Assembly: GCF_903969135.1 (NCBI RefSeq)
Contig: NZ_LR824569.1
Span: forward strand, 5,163,722-5,227,721
From: Chryseobacterium sp. JV274
GTDB lineage: Bacteria > Bacteroidota > Bacteroidia > Flavobacteriales > Weeksellaceae
Direction: 5' to 3'
Length of the DNA: 64,000 nucleotides
The notes below the pieces were generated by a model. The model ran no database searches. It saw nothing but the letters and a program-made list of their open reading frames with translations, and was not told where the DNA came from. The first letter of the stretch is position 1, and each line of letters starts with the position of its first letter. The translations under genes and the position numbers were made by a program. This document shows positions 52,478-62,882 of this stretch, in pieces.

Positions 52478-53662
52478 CTATTTTCTTTTTGAAACATTAA
52501 AAAATACCAAACTAGTCACAAAAAGAAGAATTACGAAAGATAAGATATATAACGGATAAAAATTTAATAATTGTTTTTCAAACAGAACAGCCATGATAAT
52601 CGAGCTTACAGAGCTGCCCAGTGAGGAAAATATAACAATAAGAGAAGTGAATAAGTTTACTTTTTCCTTATCCATCTGTGCAATCATTTTTGAATTGATG
52701 ACAGGGTAGAGTGGTGACAAAAATAAACCGATCACCGGAAATAAGAAGAGAATAATCTTTGAATCTGCTGAATCAAAATACTGTACACCTACAATAATGA
52801 TCAATAAAGAAATAATAAAAGCCATGCATGAAAGATAGTAACCCGGCAATGAAAATCTTCGGATAATGTTGGCTGTTATTGTTCTTCCTGCATAAGAAAA
52901 TACTGCCAGAAAAGAAGTAGCCTGAAGGGCAAAAAATGAATTGACTTTCAAATGATTCTTATAAAAAGACGGAAGCCATGAGTTGAATCCCTGTTCTATA
53001 AAAACAATAAAAAATATAACCCCAAGGAATAGCATTATAGAAGGAGTTACAAACCCTGAAAGTTCAGAGAATATACTTTTATTTTCCAATGGTTTGGCCT
53101 CAGAAATTGTAATTTTTGATAAAAGGAATATTGTTAATGCAGATAAGAAAGCGATTAATAAAAAGCAAAATTTCCAATATTCAGAATATTCACTTGATAC
53201 TACCCATCCAAAGCAGGTATTCACTACAAAAATTCCGATCATGAAAGAAGCTTCTACACTGTTCATAGTCTTTGCCAGCGACTTTTCATCTGAAATATTG
53301 TTCCTTATAATTCCAAAAACACAGATTTTACCAATCGCAAAACAGGCACCGATGATGGCAAACCATAATTTGAAAAACCAGAAAACTTCTATAAATGGCA
53401 GCAGACAAGAACAAAAGCTAACAATTATTAAAGCCGAAATCAATGCTTTTTTTGTTCCGGTTTTGTTGATAAAACCCACTGCAAAAAGAGAAATAAAAGC
53501 GATGGGCAGATCTTTAAATGATTCTAAAAAACCCAATTCTCCGTAAGTGATTTTCTCTTCGGCCAACTGCAGAATAATAAGCCCCATACAGTTCAAAACC
53601 ATTGAAAAAATAAGAAAGGTAAGTTTTAACGGAAGAGAAATTTTAGAAAGCTTGATGATCAT
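52478..53662 (-). CDS. MFS transporter, probably sugar uptake
   Basis: 394 residues with about twelve transmembrane helices. The FucP/NagP-like style is suggested by LGFLESFKDLPIAFISLFAVG and the conserved acidic residues in helices 1 and 4. It is in the same transcript as the Nudix regulator and divergent from susC. A role in bringing glucose or a short glucan sugar from the periplasm to the cytoplasm is inferred from location. Confidence 0.8.
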   Translation of the reverse strand: MIIKLSKISLPLKLTFLIFSMVLNCMGLIILQLAEEKITYGELGFLESFKDLPIAFISLFAVGFINKTGTKKALISALIIVSFCSCLLPFIEVFWFFKLWFAIIGACFAIGKICVFGIIRNNISDEKSLAKTMNSVEASFMIGIFVVNTCFGWVVSSEYSEYWKFCFLLIAFLSALTIFLLSKITISEAKPLENKSIFSELSGFVTPSIMLFLGVIFFIVFIEQGFNSWLPSFYKNHLKVNSFFALQATSFLAVFSYAGRTITANIIRRFSLPGYYLSCMAFIISLLIIIVGVQYFDSADSKIILFLFPVIGLFLSPLYPVINSKMIAQMDKEKVNLFTSLIVIFSSLGSSVSSIIMAVLFEKQLLNFYPLYILSFVILLFVTSLVFFNVSKRK

Positions 53663-53808
53663 TTTGGGAGGCTTCTTTATTGTTTTTTTGTGAAATTTTA
53701 TGAAATATTGATGCGAAGATAGGGCTTCTAACCCTGAAAAATAAAAGAAAAATTAAAATATTTATGAATAGAATGTTAATTAATTGAAAAAAAATATATT
53801 TTTATTGT

Positions 53809-53819
53809 CTCAATTTGAG
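53809..53819. promoter_or_regulatory. Palindrome in the susC/MFS divergent region (candidate operator)
   Basis: CTCAATTTGAG is an 11-bp perfect palindrome (5+1+5), 20 bp before the susC ATG and in the region shared with the divergent transporter/regulator genes. A site for the neighbouring Nudix regulator is possible but unproven. Confidence 0.3.
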
Positions 53820-53838
53820 AATTAAACAATAACTGTAT

Positions 53839-56754
53839 ATGAATGTAAGAATATCACGAAGCGTAGGAGTGGTTGCCGTCCTCTATTTTACGGCCAACTT
53901 CAGTGCCCAGACCACCAAGGCGAAGGACACAATTGCTAAAGAAAACAAAATAGACGAAGTTGTAGTGATTGGTTACGGTACTCAGAAAAAGAGTAATGTG
54001 ACAGGTGCTATAGCGAGTATTAAAGCCAGCGATATTGAAAATGCTCCTACAGCTGGAAGGCCGGAGCAGGTACTTCAGGGAAGAGCTGCTGGAATTTCCG
54101 TCGTGTCAAATTCCGGACAACCGGGAACCGCTGCAACAGTTCGTGTTCGTGGTATTACCAGTTTTGGAGCGGGAAGTAATGATCCTTTATGGGTGGTTGA
54201 TGGAATTGTAGTGGATAATATAGGCTGGCTAAATCAGTCTGATATTGAAGGGATTGAAGTTCTTAAAGACGGAGCATCCGCTGCTATTTATGGAGTGTCT
54301 GCAGCCAAAGGAGTTATTTTGATCACTACAAGGAAAGGAACCAAAGGGAAATTAGGTCTTTCCTATAATGGCTTCTTTGGTGTTGGAACTGTCTCTAAAA
54401 AGCTGGACTTATTAAATGGGTCACAATATGCAACCATTATGAACGAGGCTTATACCAATGATGGTTTGAAACCGGTACTTGGAGATCCGTCATCTTATGG
54501 AACAGGCACAGACTGGCAAAAACAAATCTTTAACAGTGCACAACGCCAATCTCATGAATTCAGCATTAATGGAGGAAATGATAAATCTACTTTTTATTCA
54601 TCTTTTGGATATTACGACCAGCAAGGTATTGTATTAAGGGATATCTCAAATTACAAAAGGGTGAATGCCAGATTAAATTCAACCCATAAAGTATTCGACT
54701 TTCTGACCATAGGCCAGACCTTTGCATATACCCACACAAGATCTCAAGGAGTTACTGACAATGGAGAGTTTGGAGGTCCATTAAGTTCTGCAATAAACCT
54801 TGATCCTTTAACACCGGTAGTTGTAACTAATGGTATTAATAATCAGCCAAACTTTAGTGATTATATCAATAATCCAAATTATGTGAGAGATCCTAATGGG
54901 AATCCCTATGGACTTTCACAATTCGTAAGTAAAGAAATGTCCAATCCGCTGGCTTTTAGACAAACCAAGTTAGGAGGATATAAGTGGTCTGATGATATTA
55001 TTGCAAATGTATTTGCTGAACTGAAGCTAAATAAGCATATCACTTTTAAGTCAAGTATGAACGGGAAACTGTCGTATTGGGGTGAGCAGGTTTTCACTCC
55101 GACTAATTACCTGAGTACGGCTAATAAAAATGATATTAACAACTTATTCAGGCAGACTGATAAAAAGTTTGAGTGGAGTACCGAAAACACCCTGACCTAC
55201 CAAAATAAGTTTGGATTACATAGCTTAAATGTATTACTAGGACAAGGATATTACGAATATAATATCTCTTCAGGACAGAATATAAGATTTACCAATCTTC
55301 CTGTAAATAACTGGGAAGATGCCTCTTTCAGTTTTGATATTGCTCAGGAAAATAAAACGGGTAATGCCTGGGATGGGAAACAAACACATAAAGCTTCTTA
55401 TTTTGCCAGAATAGTTTACGATTATGATAACAAGTATCTTTTCACGGGGACTATCCGTAGAGATGGTTCCTCAAAATTTGGAGGTAATAACCACTGGGGG
55501 AACTTCCCGGCAATGTCTTTAGGGTGGAATGTATCTAACGAGAATTTCTGGCCGGAAAATAAAGTAATTACTACGTTTAAACTTAGAGGTGGGTATGGAG
55601 TATTGGGTAATGATGCTATTGATGATTTCCAGTTTGCTAATTTCCTGATAGCCGGAAGTAATTACACATTCGGAGATAATATTATCCGTGTTGGCTATGC
55701 CCCAAGTACCCTCGAAAATCCTAATTTGAAATGGGAAAGGACGTCACAGTTCAATATTGCAGCAGACCTTAAGATTTTCAGAAATTTTGATCTTAGTGTG
55801 GATGTTTACAGAAAGAAAAGTACAGATATCTTGAGAAAAGTTGAGCTTCCCGGCTATTTAGGTTTAATTAATAATCCATTTAGAAATATTGGGGATATGA
55901 ACAATGATGGGGTTGAAGTAAGCTTAGGATATAAAAAGAATTGGGGTGACTTTGGCTTTTCTGCAAATGGTAATTTTGCCTATTTGAAAAATGAAATTAC
56001 AAGACTTGAAGATAACAGACCTTATGTAAACTTTGCTTCTTTCCAAACATTGGGAGCAGTTTCCAGATTGCAGGTTGGGGAATCATATGGTTCTTTCTAT
56101 GGATATCAAAACCTTGGTGTTTTTCAAAATCAGGCAGAAGTTGATGCCTATAAAAATGCTAATGGAGGGTTGATCCAGCCTAATGCAAAACCGGGAGATT
56201 TCAAAAGACTTGATGCAAACGGTGATGGGGTAATTGATGAGAAAGATTATGTAAATCTGGGCAATTCAGTTCCAAAATATACATTTGGTTTAACCATCAA
56301 TATGAATTATAAAAATTTCGATTTGATGATTTTTGCTCAAGGGCAAGCCGGCAATAAAATTTTTCAGGGACTCAGAAGACTTGATATTCAGGAAGCTAAT
56401 TACCAAACAGCTATTTTGGACCGTTGGACAGGTGAAGGAACGTCTAATACGATAGCAAGAGTTACAAGAAATGATGATAATCAGAACTATACCAGAATGT
56501 CTGACTATTATCTTCAAAAAGGAGATTACTTGCGTCTTAAACTTGTTCAGTTAGGATATACTCTGTCGAAAGATGTTGCAAAAACTATTGGAGCTTCAAA
56601 AATCAGATTCTATGTAACTGCAGAAAACCTTGTAACTTTTACAAAATATACAGGATACGATCCTGAAATTGCAGGTACTGATACCTATGGAATAGACAGA
56701 GCCTTCTATCCGCAGGCAAGAACTTTCCTTTTTGGGGCTAATGTTCAATTTTAA
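53839..56754 (+). CDS. SusC/RagA-type TonB-dependent outer-membrane receptor
   Basis: 971 residues. Signal peptide, then at once the TonB box/plug (DEVVVIGYGTQKKSNVTGAI, VRVRGITSFGAGSNDPLWVVDGI) and a barrel ending RTFLFGANVQF. The N-terminal carboxypeptidase-like extension usual in Bacteroides SusC is absent. With SusD it imports oligosaccharides using TonB energy. It is the first gene of the glucan locus and overlaps no other; susD follows after 10 bp. Confidence 0.95.
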   Translation: MNVRISRSVGVVAVLYFTANFSAQTTKAKDTIAKENKIDEVVVIGYGTQKKSNVTGAIASIKASDIENAPTAGRPEQVLQGRAAGISVVSNSGQPGTAATVRVRGITSFGAGSNDPLWVVDGIVVDNIGWLNQSDIEGIEVLKDGASAAIYGVSAAKGVILITTRKGTKGKLGLSYNGFFGVGTVSKKLDLLNGSQYATIMNEAYTNDGLKPVLGDPSSYGTGTDWQKQIFNSAQRQSHEFSINGGNDKSTFYSSFGYYDQQGIVLRDISNYKRVNARLNSTHKVFDFLTIGQTFAYTHTRSQGVTDNGEFGGPLSSAINLDPLTPVVVTNGINNQPNFSDYINNPNYVRDPNGNPYGLSQFVSKEMSNPLAFRQTKLGGYKWSDDIIANVFAELKLNKHITFKSSMNGKLSYWGEQVFTPTNYLSTANKNDINNLFRQTDKKFEWSTENTLTYQNKFGLHSLNVLLGQGYYEYNISSGQNIRFTNLPVNNWEDASFSFDIAQENKTGNAWDGKQTHKASYFARIVYDYDNKYLFTGTIRRDGSSKFGGNNHWGNFPAMSLGWNVSNENFWPENKVITTFKLRGGYGVLGNDAIDDFQFANFLIAGSNYTFGDNIIRVGYAPSTLENPNLKWERTSQFNIAADLKIFRNFDLSVDVYRKKSTDILRKVELPGYLGLINNPFRNIGDMNNDGVEVSLGYKKNWGDFGFSANGNFAYLKNEITRLEDNRPYVNFASFQTLGAVSRLQVGESYGSFYGYQNLGVFQNQAEVDAYKNANGGLIQPNAKPGDFKRLDANGDGVIDEKDYVNLGNSVPKYTFGLTINMNYKNFDLMIFAQGQAGNKIFQGLRRLDIQEANYQTAILDRWTGEGTSNTIARVTRNDDNQNYTRMSDYYLQKGDYLRLKLVQLGYTLSKDVAKTIGASKIRFYVTAENLVTFTKYTGYDPEIAGTDTYGIDRAFYPQARTFLFGANVQF

Positions 56755-56764
56755 TGACAAAAAA

Positions 56765-58303
56765 ATGAAAAATAAAAGATTTATATATAAAAGTGTATCT
56801 GTTTTACTATTAACAGGTATAAGTTTTGGAGCCATATCTTGTGACAGAGGAAATTTAGAAGATGTAAAGAATACAGGAACTTTTGATTCAGGCAACTATT
56901 TTAAAAATGAAGAACAGGCATTCAGTGGCCTAGTTGCTACTTATGATATGCTGAGAAAATATTCAGGTGGATTTGAAAATATGGTAACCTTCTTTAATGG
57001 AGCTTCTGATGATTTTTATTCAGGAGGAGGGAATTCTTCAGATGGCGCAGGAATTCAAGGGTTCTCCAATTATTCAATTAACCCTATTATTATGCCAGCC
57101 AGCTATTGGAAAGACTATTATCAGGGGATTGCAAAGGCAAATTTATTATTAGATAGAATTCCGGCCGCTAGTATGAATGATCAGACCAGAAAAAGATTTA
57201 TTGCAGAAGCTAAAGTATTGAGATCATTATACTATTTTGAATTATTGAGAATGTTTAAAAATATTCCTCTCATTTTGAAACCTGTTTTGGCAACTGACGA
57301 TTTCTATAATATTCCTCAAGAAGACCCTGCAAAAGTATATGCTCAAATAGAATCTGATATTGTTTCGGCTTTGCCTGACCTTATGCTGGTCCCATCTGGA
57401 GCAAGTGAAAAAGGCAGAATTACACAAGGAACAGCGCATGCTATTTTAGGAAAAATTTATTTATATGATAAAAAGAATGCTGAAGCAGCTGCCCAGTTTG
57501 AAATGGTTAATGGTACACCAGGACAGACAAGCCAATATGGATATAAATTAGTCAGCAATTTTGCAGATTTGTGGAAGGTAGATAATAAATTTACAACAGA
57601 GTCTGTTCTTGAGGTAATGCATACTAACATAAGTAATGCAGATTGGCCGTTTTGGGGATCTGGAAAAGATGAAGGCAACTCAATTAATGTAATGTTGGGG
57701 ATAAAATCTTACGGACGCGTTGCCAATGTACCAAATAACGACGCTCCGGACCTTTATGCAAGTTGGGGTTTTAATCCTGTTACAGATGATTTATTTAATT
57801 TCATGCAGGGAGATCCTCGTTTGGATGCTACGATTTTTAATGGTAAAAAATTCAAAGACGAGGGCAAAATTACCTATTCACCTGGGTATAAAGATACAGG
57901 GTATTTTTTAAATAAATACTTGCCAAGAAATGCAGATAAATCAAATTTGCCAGGACCTACAGAACTTAATTTTCGTCAGAATTATATCGCGATTAGATTA
58001 GCAGATACGTATTTAATGGAGGCAGAAGCGCTGGGCGGTGCTGGAGGAAGAGCTCAGGCATTATTAGATGCCGTAAGGGCAAGAGTGGGTTTAGCATCAG
58101 TTCCGGTTTCTTTACAAGCTATTAAAGATGAAAGAAGAAGAGAACTTGCTGGAGAAGGCCATAGATGGTTTGACCTGGTTCGATGGGGAGATGCATCAGC
58201 AAAACTGGGAGCAAGAGGATTTAAGGTAGGAAAAAATGAAATACTGCCTATACCTTTTAACGAATTGGCAAATACAGCTTTAAAACAAAATCCTGGTTAC
58301 TAA
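56765..58303 (+). CDS. SusD/RagB-type surface glycan-binding lipoprotein
   Basis: 512 residues from ATG 56765, which precedes a signal with lipobox GAISC (an earlier in-frame start at 56732 would overlap susC). SusD fold with TPR-like helices; typical end LAGEGHRWFDLVRWG and NEILPIPFNELANTALKQNPGY. It sits on the SusC barrel as a lid and captures glycans at the cell surface. Confidence 0.94.
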   Translation: MKNKRFIYKSVSVLLLTGISFGAISCDRGNLEDVKNTGTFDSGNYFKNEEQAFSGLVATYDMLRKYSGGFENMVTFFNGASDDFYSGGGNSSDGAGIQGFSNYSINPIIMPASYWKDYYQGIAKANLLLDRIPAASMNDQTRKRFIAEAKVLRSLYYFELLRMFKNIPLILKPVLATDDFYNIPQEDPAKVYAQIESDIVSALPDLMLVPSGASEKGRITQGTAHAILGKIYLYDKKNAEAAAQFEMVNGTPGQTSQYGYKLVSNFADLWKVDNKFTTESVLEVMHTNISNADWPFWGSGKDEGNSINVMLGIKSYGRVANVPNNDAPDLYASWGFNPVTDDLFNFMQGDPRLDATIFNGKKFKDEGKITYSPGYKDTGYFLNKYLPRNADKSNLPGPTELNFRQNYIAIRLADTYLMEAEALGGAGGRAQALLDAVRARVGLASVPVSLQAIKDERRRELAGEGHRWFDLVRWGDASAKLGARGFKVGKNEILPIPFNELANTALKQNPGY

Positions 58304-58306
58304 AAT

Positions 58307-59728
58307 ATGAAGTTTCACAACTTATATAGTTTCTTTAGAGGTGCCGCACTACTTAGTGGTGTGGCCCTTTTTTCTTTGTCGTGTACAGTTGTATCCAATA
58401 AAGGAAATGAAGTACAGTACTGGCTTACAAAAGGTGATGAAAGTGTAAAGTTACAGCAGCAGACTTCTGTTAAATTTGTAAATACTTCCAACAGTTTTCA
58501 GAATATTGAAATTGATGATTCTCAAAAGTTTCAATATGTTGATGGCTTTGGATATACATTAACAGGGGGAAGTGTTGAGGTAATCAACCGATTGTCATCT
58601 TCCAAAAGAAAAGCACTGCTTAACGAACTTTTTGGAAATGATAAAAACTCAATTTCCATCAGCTATTTAAGGTTAAGTATAGGAGCTTCCGATCTTGATG
58701 GTAAAGTATTTTCATATGATGATCTGCCGGAAGGACAGACTGATCCTTCTCTTTCAAATTTCAGTTTGGAAAAAGATAAAAATCTGATTGCTACGTTAAA
58801 AGAGATTTTAGCAATCAATCCTTCTGTTAAAATCATTGCTGCGCCATGGTCACCTCCGGTTTGGATGAAAGACAATGGCCAGTCAAAAGGAGGAAGTTTG
58901 AAACCTGAATTCTATGGAACATATGCCCAATATTTTGTAAAATACATCCAGGGCATGAAAAAAGAGGGCATTACCATCGATGCAGTAACCCCTCAGAATG
59001 AACCTTTACACCCGGGAAATAATCCGAGTTTGTATATGCCGTCTGAAAAGCAGGGAGATTTTATTAAGAACCATCTCGGACCGGTTTTTAAAGCCAATGG
59101 AATTACTACGAAAATTGTTGTCTACGATCACAATTGCAACAAACCTGAATATGCCATTGATATTTTAAAAGATTCTGAAGCGAACAAGTATATAGACGGA
59201 TCCGCTTTTCATTTGTATGAAGGAGAGATTTCGGCTCTAAGTACTGTGCATAATGCTTTCCCTGATAAAAATCTATACTTTACCGAACAGTGGACCGGAT
59301 CAAAAGGAACTTTTACCGAAGATCTGAACTGGCACACAAAAAATGTAATTATCGGCTCCATGAGAAACTGGAGTAAAATCGCTTTGGAATGGAATCTTGC
59401 TAACGATCCGGAATATGCTCCGCATACACCAGGCGGTTGTACAGAATGTAAAGGAGCAGTTACCGTGTCTGACAGTGAGAATTTCACAAGAAATGTTTCC
59501 TATTATATAATTGCCCACGCTTCGAAATTTGTTCCGGCAGGATCACAGCGTATCGCTTCCACACAGACAGATAAACTTTCCACTGCTGCTTTTAAGACTC
59601 AATTTGGGAAAATAGTTTTAATTGTGCAGAACGATAACCCTTCAGATGATAATTTTAATATTAAATTTGCCGGGAAAACCGCTGCTGTAACAATTTCAGG
59701 ACGTTCTACAGCAACCTATATTTTTTAA
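58307..59728 (+). CDS. GH30 glycoside hydrolase, lipoprotein
   Basis: 473 residues, lipobox SLSC. A (beta/alpha)8 barrel with acid/base E232 (TPQNEPL) and nucleophile E327 (YFTEQWTG), plus a C-terminal beta side domain. Family GH30 includes beta-1,6-glucanase, glucosylceramidase and related beta-glucosidases; within a locus carrying GH16 and GH3, an endo-beta-1,6-glucanase or exo-glucosidase on branched glucan is the best guess. Starts 3 bp after susD. Confidence 0.9.
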   Translation: MKFHNLYSFFRGAALLSGVALFSLSCTVVSNKGNEVQYWLTKGDESVKLQQQTSVKFVNTSNSFQNIEIDDSQKFQYVDGFGYTLTGGSVEVINRLSSSKRKALLNELFGNDKNSISISYLRLSIGASDLDGKVFSYDDLPEGQTDPSLSNFSLEKDKNLIATLKEILAINPSVKIIAAPWSPPVWMKDNGQSKGGSLKPEFYGTYAQYFVKYIQGMKKEGITIDAVTPQNEPLHPGNNPSLYMPSEKQGDFIKNHLGPVFKANGITTKIVVYDHNCNKPEYAIDILKDSEANKYIDGSAFHLYEGEISALSTVHNAFPDKNLYFTEQWTGSKGTFTEDLNWHTKNVIIGSMRNWSKIALEWNLANDPEYAPHTPGGCTECKGAVTVSDSENFTRNVSYYIIAHASKFVPAGSQRIASTQTDKLSTAAFKTQFGKIVLIVQNDNPSDDNFNIKFAGKTAAVTISGRSTATYIF

Positions 59729-59737
59729 TTTGATACT

Positions 59738-61960
59738 ATGAAAAGAGCTTATTTCTTACTGGCATTTTCCGCATTGGGAATGAATGCATACGGACAGAAA
59801 ACAATTGATCAGAAAGTAGCAGAATTGCTGTCTAAAATGACCCTTGAGGAAAAAGTAGGGCAAATGGTACAGTACAGTGGGTTTGAATATGCTACAGGAC
59901 CTCAGAAATCTAATTCGGCAGCCGTTTTGGAAGAAATTAAAAAAGGTAAAGTGGGTTCTATGCTGAATGTGGCAGGATCAGAAGAAACCAGATCATTTCA
60001 GAAACTGGCAATGCAGTCTAGGCTTAAAATTCCTTTGCTGTTTGGGCAGGACGTTATCCACGGATATCGTACCACATTTCCTGTAAATCTGGGGCAGGCG
60101 GCAAGCTGGGATATGGGAATGATAGAAAAATCGGAAAGAATTGCTGCAACAGAAGCGGCGGCATATGGGATTCACTGGACGTTTGCTCCAATGGTGGATA
60201 TTGCCAGAGATCCGAGATGGGGAAGAGTAATGGAAGGTTCCGGAGAAGATACTTACCTGGGAACAAAAATAGGATTGGCAAGGATCAAAGGATTTCAGGG
60301 CAGAGGTTTGGGAAGTCTTGATGCCGTGATGGCCTGTGCAAAACATTTTGCAGCATACGGTGCAGCAGTAGGCGGAAGAGATTACAATTCTGTAGATATG
60401 AGCCTCAGACAGCTGAATGAAACGTACCTTCCTCCGTTTAAAGCTGCTGCTGAAGCAGGAGTAGCTACTTTTATGAACTCTTTCAATGACATCAACGGAA
60501 TTCCGGCGACAGCCAACAAATATATTCAAAGAGACCTTTTAAAAGGAAAATGGAACTATAAAGGTTTTGTGGTTTCAGACTGGGGAAGCATCGGGGAAAT
60601 GGTTCCTCACGGTTATGCCAAAGATGCTAATGAAGCGGCTGAAAAAGCAATACAGGGTGGAAGTGATATGGATATGGAAAGCCGTGTCTATATGGCAGAA
60701 CTTCCAAAACTGGTGAAAGAAGGAAAAGTAGACCCCAAACTGATAGATGATGCAACAGGAAGAATTTTAACCAAAAAATTTGAAATGGGTCTTTTTGATG
60801 ATCCTTACCGGTTCAGCAATGAAAAGAGACAGAAAGAACAGACCGATAATCAGGAGAACAGAAAATTCGGAAGAGAATTTGGTTCAAAAAGTATTGTTCT
60901 TCTTAAAAACCAGGGAAATATTCTTCCCCTTTCAAAAACTACGAAAACAGTTGCTCTGATTGGCCCTTTTGGTAAAGAAACAGTGGCAAATCATGGGTTC
61001 TGGTCTATTGCTTTTAAAGATGATAACCAAAGAATCGTTTCACAATTTGACGGAATTAAAAATCAACTGGATAAAAATTCCACTTTACTTTATGCAAAAG
61101 GCTGTAATGTCGATGATCAGGACAGAACCCAGTTTGCAGAAGCTGTAGAAACGGCAAAGAAAGCGGATGTAGTGATTATGACATTGGGAGAAGGACATGC
61201 GATGAGTGGAGAAGCAAAAAGCAGAAGTAATATTGGGTTTACAGGAGTTCAGGAAGATTTATTGAAAGAAATTGCCAAAACAGGCAAGCCAATCATTCTG
61301 ATGATTAACGCCGGAAGGCCTTTGATTTTCAACTGGGCAGCAGATCATATTCCGACAATCGTGTACACATGGTGGCTGGGAACTGAAGCCGGAAACTCTA
61401 TTGCAGACGTTTTATTCGGTACTGTGAATCCTGGTGGGAAACTTCCGATGAGCTTTCCGAGAACTGAAGGGCAGATTCCTGTGTATTACAATCATTATAA
61501 TACGGGTAGGCCTGCAAAAAATAATACAGACAGAAACTATGTTTCAGCCTATATAGATCTTGATAATGATCCGAAATATCCGTTTGGATATGGCTTAAGC
61601 TATGCAGATTTTAAATATTCTGACATGGTTTTAAGTTCTGCAAGCCTTACAGGAAATCAGACTCTGAATATCAGCGTTACCGTTTCCAATACAGGGAAAT
61701 ATGATGGTGAAGAGGTGGTACAGCTTTATATCAGAGATCTTTTCGGTAAAGTGGTAAGACCTGTGAAGGAACTGAAAGGTTTCCAGAAAGTACTTATCAA
61801 AAAAGGAGAAAGTAAAAAGGTAGAGTTTAAGCTGACACCGGAAGACCTGAAGTTTTTTGATGACAATCTGAATTTTGACTGGGAAAGTGGAGAATTCGAT
61901 ATTATGATCGGAACCAATTCTCAAAATGTACAGACCAAAAGAATTAACTGGACAAAGTAA
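59738..61960 (+). CDS. GH3 beta-glucosidase
   Basis: 740 residues, signal peptide MKRAYFLLAFSALGMNAYGQ. Two-domain GH3 with nucleophile D281 (VVSDWGS), substrate Lys-His (AKHFAAYG), and a C-terminal FN3-like domain (EEVVQLYIRDLFGKVVRPVKELKGF). BglX-like. It cleaves beta-linked gluco-oligosaccharides imported by SusCD to glucose in the periplasm. Confidence 0.95.
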   Translation: MKRAYFLLAFSALGMNAYGQKTIDQKVAELLSKMTLEEKVGQMVQYSGFEYATGPQKSNSAAVLEEIKKGKVGSMLNVAGSEETRSFQKLAMQSRLKIPLLFGQDVIHGYRTTFPVNLGQAASWDMGMIEKSERIAATEAAAYGIHWTFAPMVDIARDPRWGRVMEGSGEDTYLGTKIGLARIKGFQGRGLGSLDAVMACAKHFAAYGAAVGGRDYNSVDMSLRQLNETYLPPFKAAAEAGVATFMNSFNDINGIPATANKYIQRDLLKGKWNYKGFVVSDWGSIGEMVPHGYAKDANEAAEKAIQGGSDMDMESRVYMAELPKLVKEGKVDPKLIDDATGRILTKKFEMGLFDDPYRFSNEKRQKEQTDNQENRKFGREFGSKSIVLLKNQGNILPLSKTTKTVALIGPFGKETVANHGFWSIAFKDDNQRIVSQFDGIKNQLDKNSTLLYAKGCNVDDQDRTQFAEAVETAKKADVVIMTLGEGHAMSGEAKSRSNIGFTGVQEDLLKEIAKTGKPIILMINAGRPLIFNWAADHIPTIVYTWWLGTEAGNSIADVLFGTVNPGGKLPMSFPRTEGQIPVYYNHYNTGRPAKNNTDRNYVSAYIDLDNDPKYPFGYGLSYADFKYSDMVLSSASLTGNQTLNISVTVSNTGKYDGEEVVQLYIRDLFGKVVRPVKELKGFQKVLIKKGESKKVEFKLTPEDLKFFDDNLNFDWESGEFDIMIGTNSQNVQTKRINWTK

Positions 61961-61970
61961 AATTCAATAG

Positions 61971-61990
61971 AAGCGGGCTTTAGCCCGCTT
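61971..61990 (+). other. Intercistronic hairpin between GH3 and GH16
   Basis: AAGCGGGC-TTTA-GCCCGCTT, an 8-bp perfect stem directly after the GH3 stop. No T-run follows, so it may slow RNases or tune downstream expression rather than end transcription. A smaller TAGC-TTTA-GCTA stem follows near 62008. Confidence 0.5.
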
Positions 61991-62033
61991 AATAAAGAAG
62001 TCAGAAAATAGCTTTAGCTAAAATCTAATAAAA

Positions 62034-62843
62034 ATGAATTTGAAAGTTAAAAATATCATCACAATAGGTGCAGCAGGGACTTCGTTTTTCTTTGCTTTAA
62101 ACTGTGCCTCGCACAAATCTGATGCTCACAGAACCCTGATCTGGAATGATGAATTCAATGGGAAAGGTCTTCCGGATTCATTAAAATGGAATTATGATGT
62201 AGGTGGAGGCGGTTTTGGAAATGAGGAAGCTCAGTTTTATACCAAAAACAGGCTTGAAAATGCCAGAATGGAAAAAGGAAACCTCATCATTGAAGCTAGA
62301 AAAGAAAATTGGGAAACCAATAAATATACTTCCGCCAGACTTTTAACCAAAGGGAAATTCGCTTTTCAATATGGAACAGTAGAAGTCCGGGCAAAACTTC
62401 CCAAAGGTCGCGGAACATGGCCGGCAATCTGGATGATGAGCGAAAATATGAAGAAGTGGCCTGATGATGGTGAACTGGATATCATGGAACATGTTGGGTA
62501 TAACCAGGGATTTATACATGCATCTGTTCACACTAAAAAGTACAATCATATCCTGGGAACACAGAAAACAGATACTCTGTTTGTAAAAGATGCCAGCGAA
62601 AAGTTTCATGTCTATAAAGCAGACTGGACCCCGGAAAAAATTGATGTTTACATAGATGATCAGAAATTTTTCACCTATGAGAATATGGAAAAAAATAATG
62701 AGGCATGGCCTTTTGACAGACCTTACTATATCATTTTAAACCTTGCAGTAGGGGGAATGTGGGGAGGTCAGAAGGGAATTGATGACTCTATTTTTCCACA
62801 AAAGTATTACATAGACTACGTAAGAGTCTATCAGAATAAATAA
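62034..62843 (+). CDS. GH16 endo-beta-1,3-glucanase-like lipoprotein (laminarinase type)
   Basis: 269 residues, lipobox ALNC. The GH16 catalytic set is E147-x-D149-xx-E152 in DGELDIMEHVG, with the M between D and E typical of laminarinases; WPAIWMMSENM and the ending YIDYVRVYQNK are also typical. It should cut internal beta-1,3 (or 1,3/1,4) bonds at the cell surface, giving oligosaccharides for SusCD. Confidence 0.93.
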   Translation: MNLKVKNIITIGAAGTSFFFALNCASHKSDAHRTLIWNDEFNGKGLPDSLKWNYDVGGGGFGNEEAQFYTKNRLENARMEKGNLIIEARKENWETNKYTSARLLTKGKFAFQYGTVEVRAKLPKGRGTWPAIWMMSENMKKWPDDGELDIMEHVGYNQGFIHASVHTKKYNHILGTQKTDTLFVKDASEKFHVYKADWTPEKIDVYIDDQKFFTYENMEKNNEAWPFDRPYYIILNLAVGGMWGGQKGIDDSIFPQKYYIDYVRVYQNK

Positions 62844-62882
62844 TGAAAATGAGGACAAAAGGTCCAAAAACAGAAGAAAATC

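Noticed and set aside
52983..53546. 187-codon plus-strand ORF inside the MFS gene
   Set aside because: Antisense shadow of a membrane protein gene with twelve clear helices.
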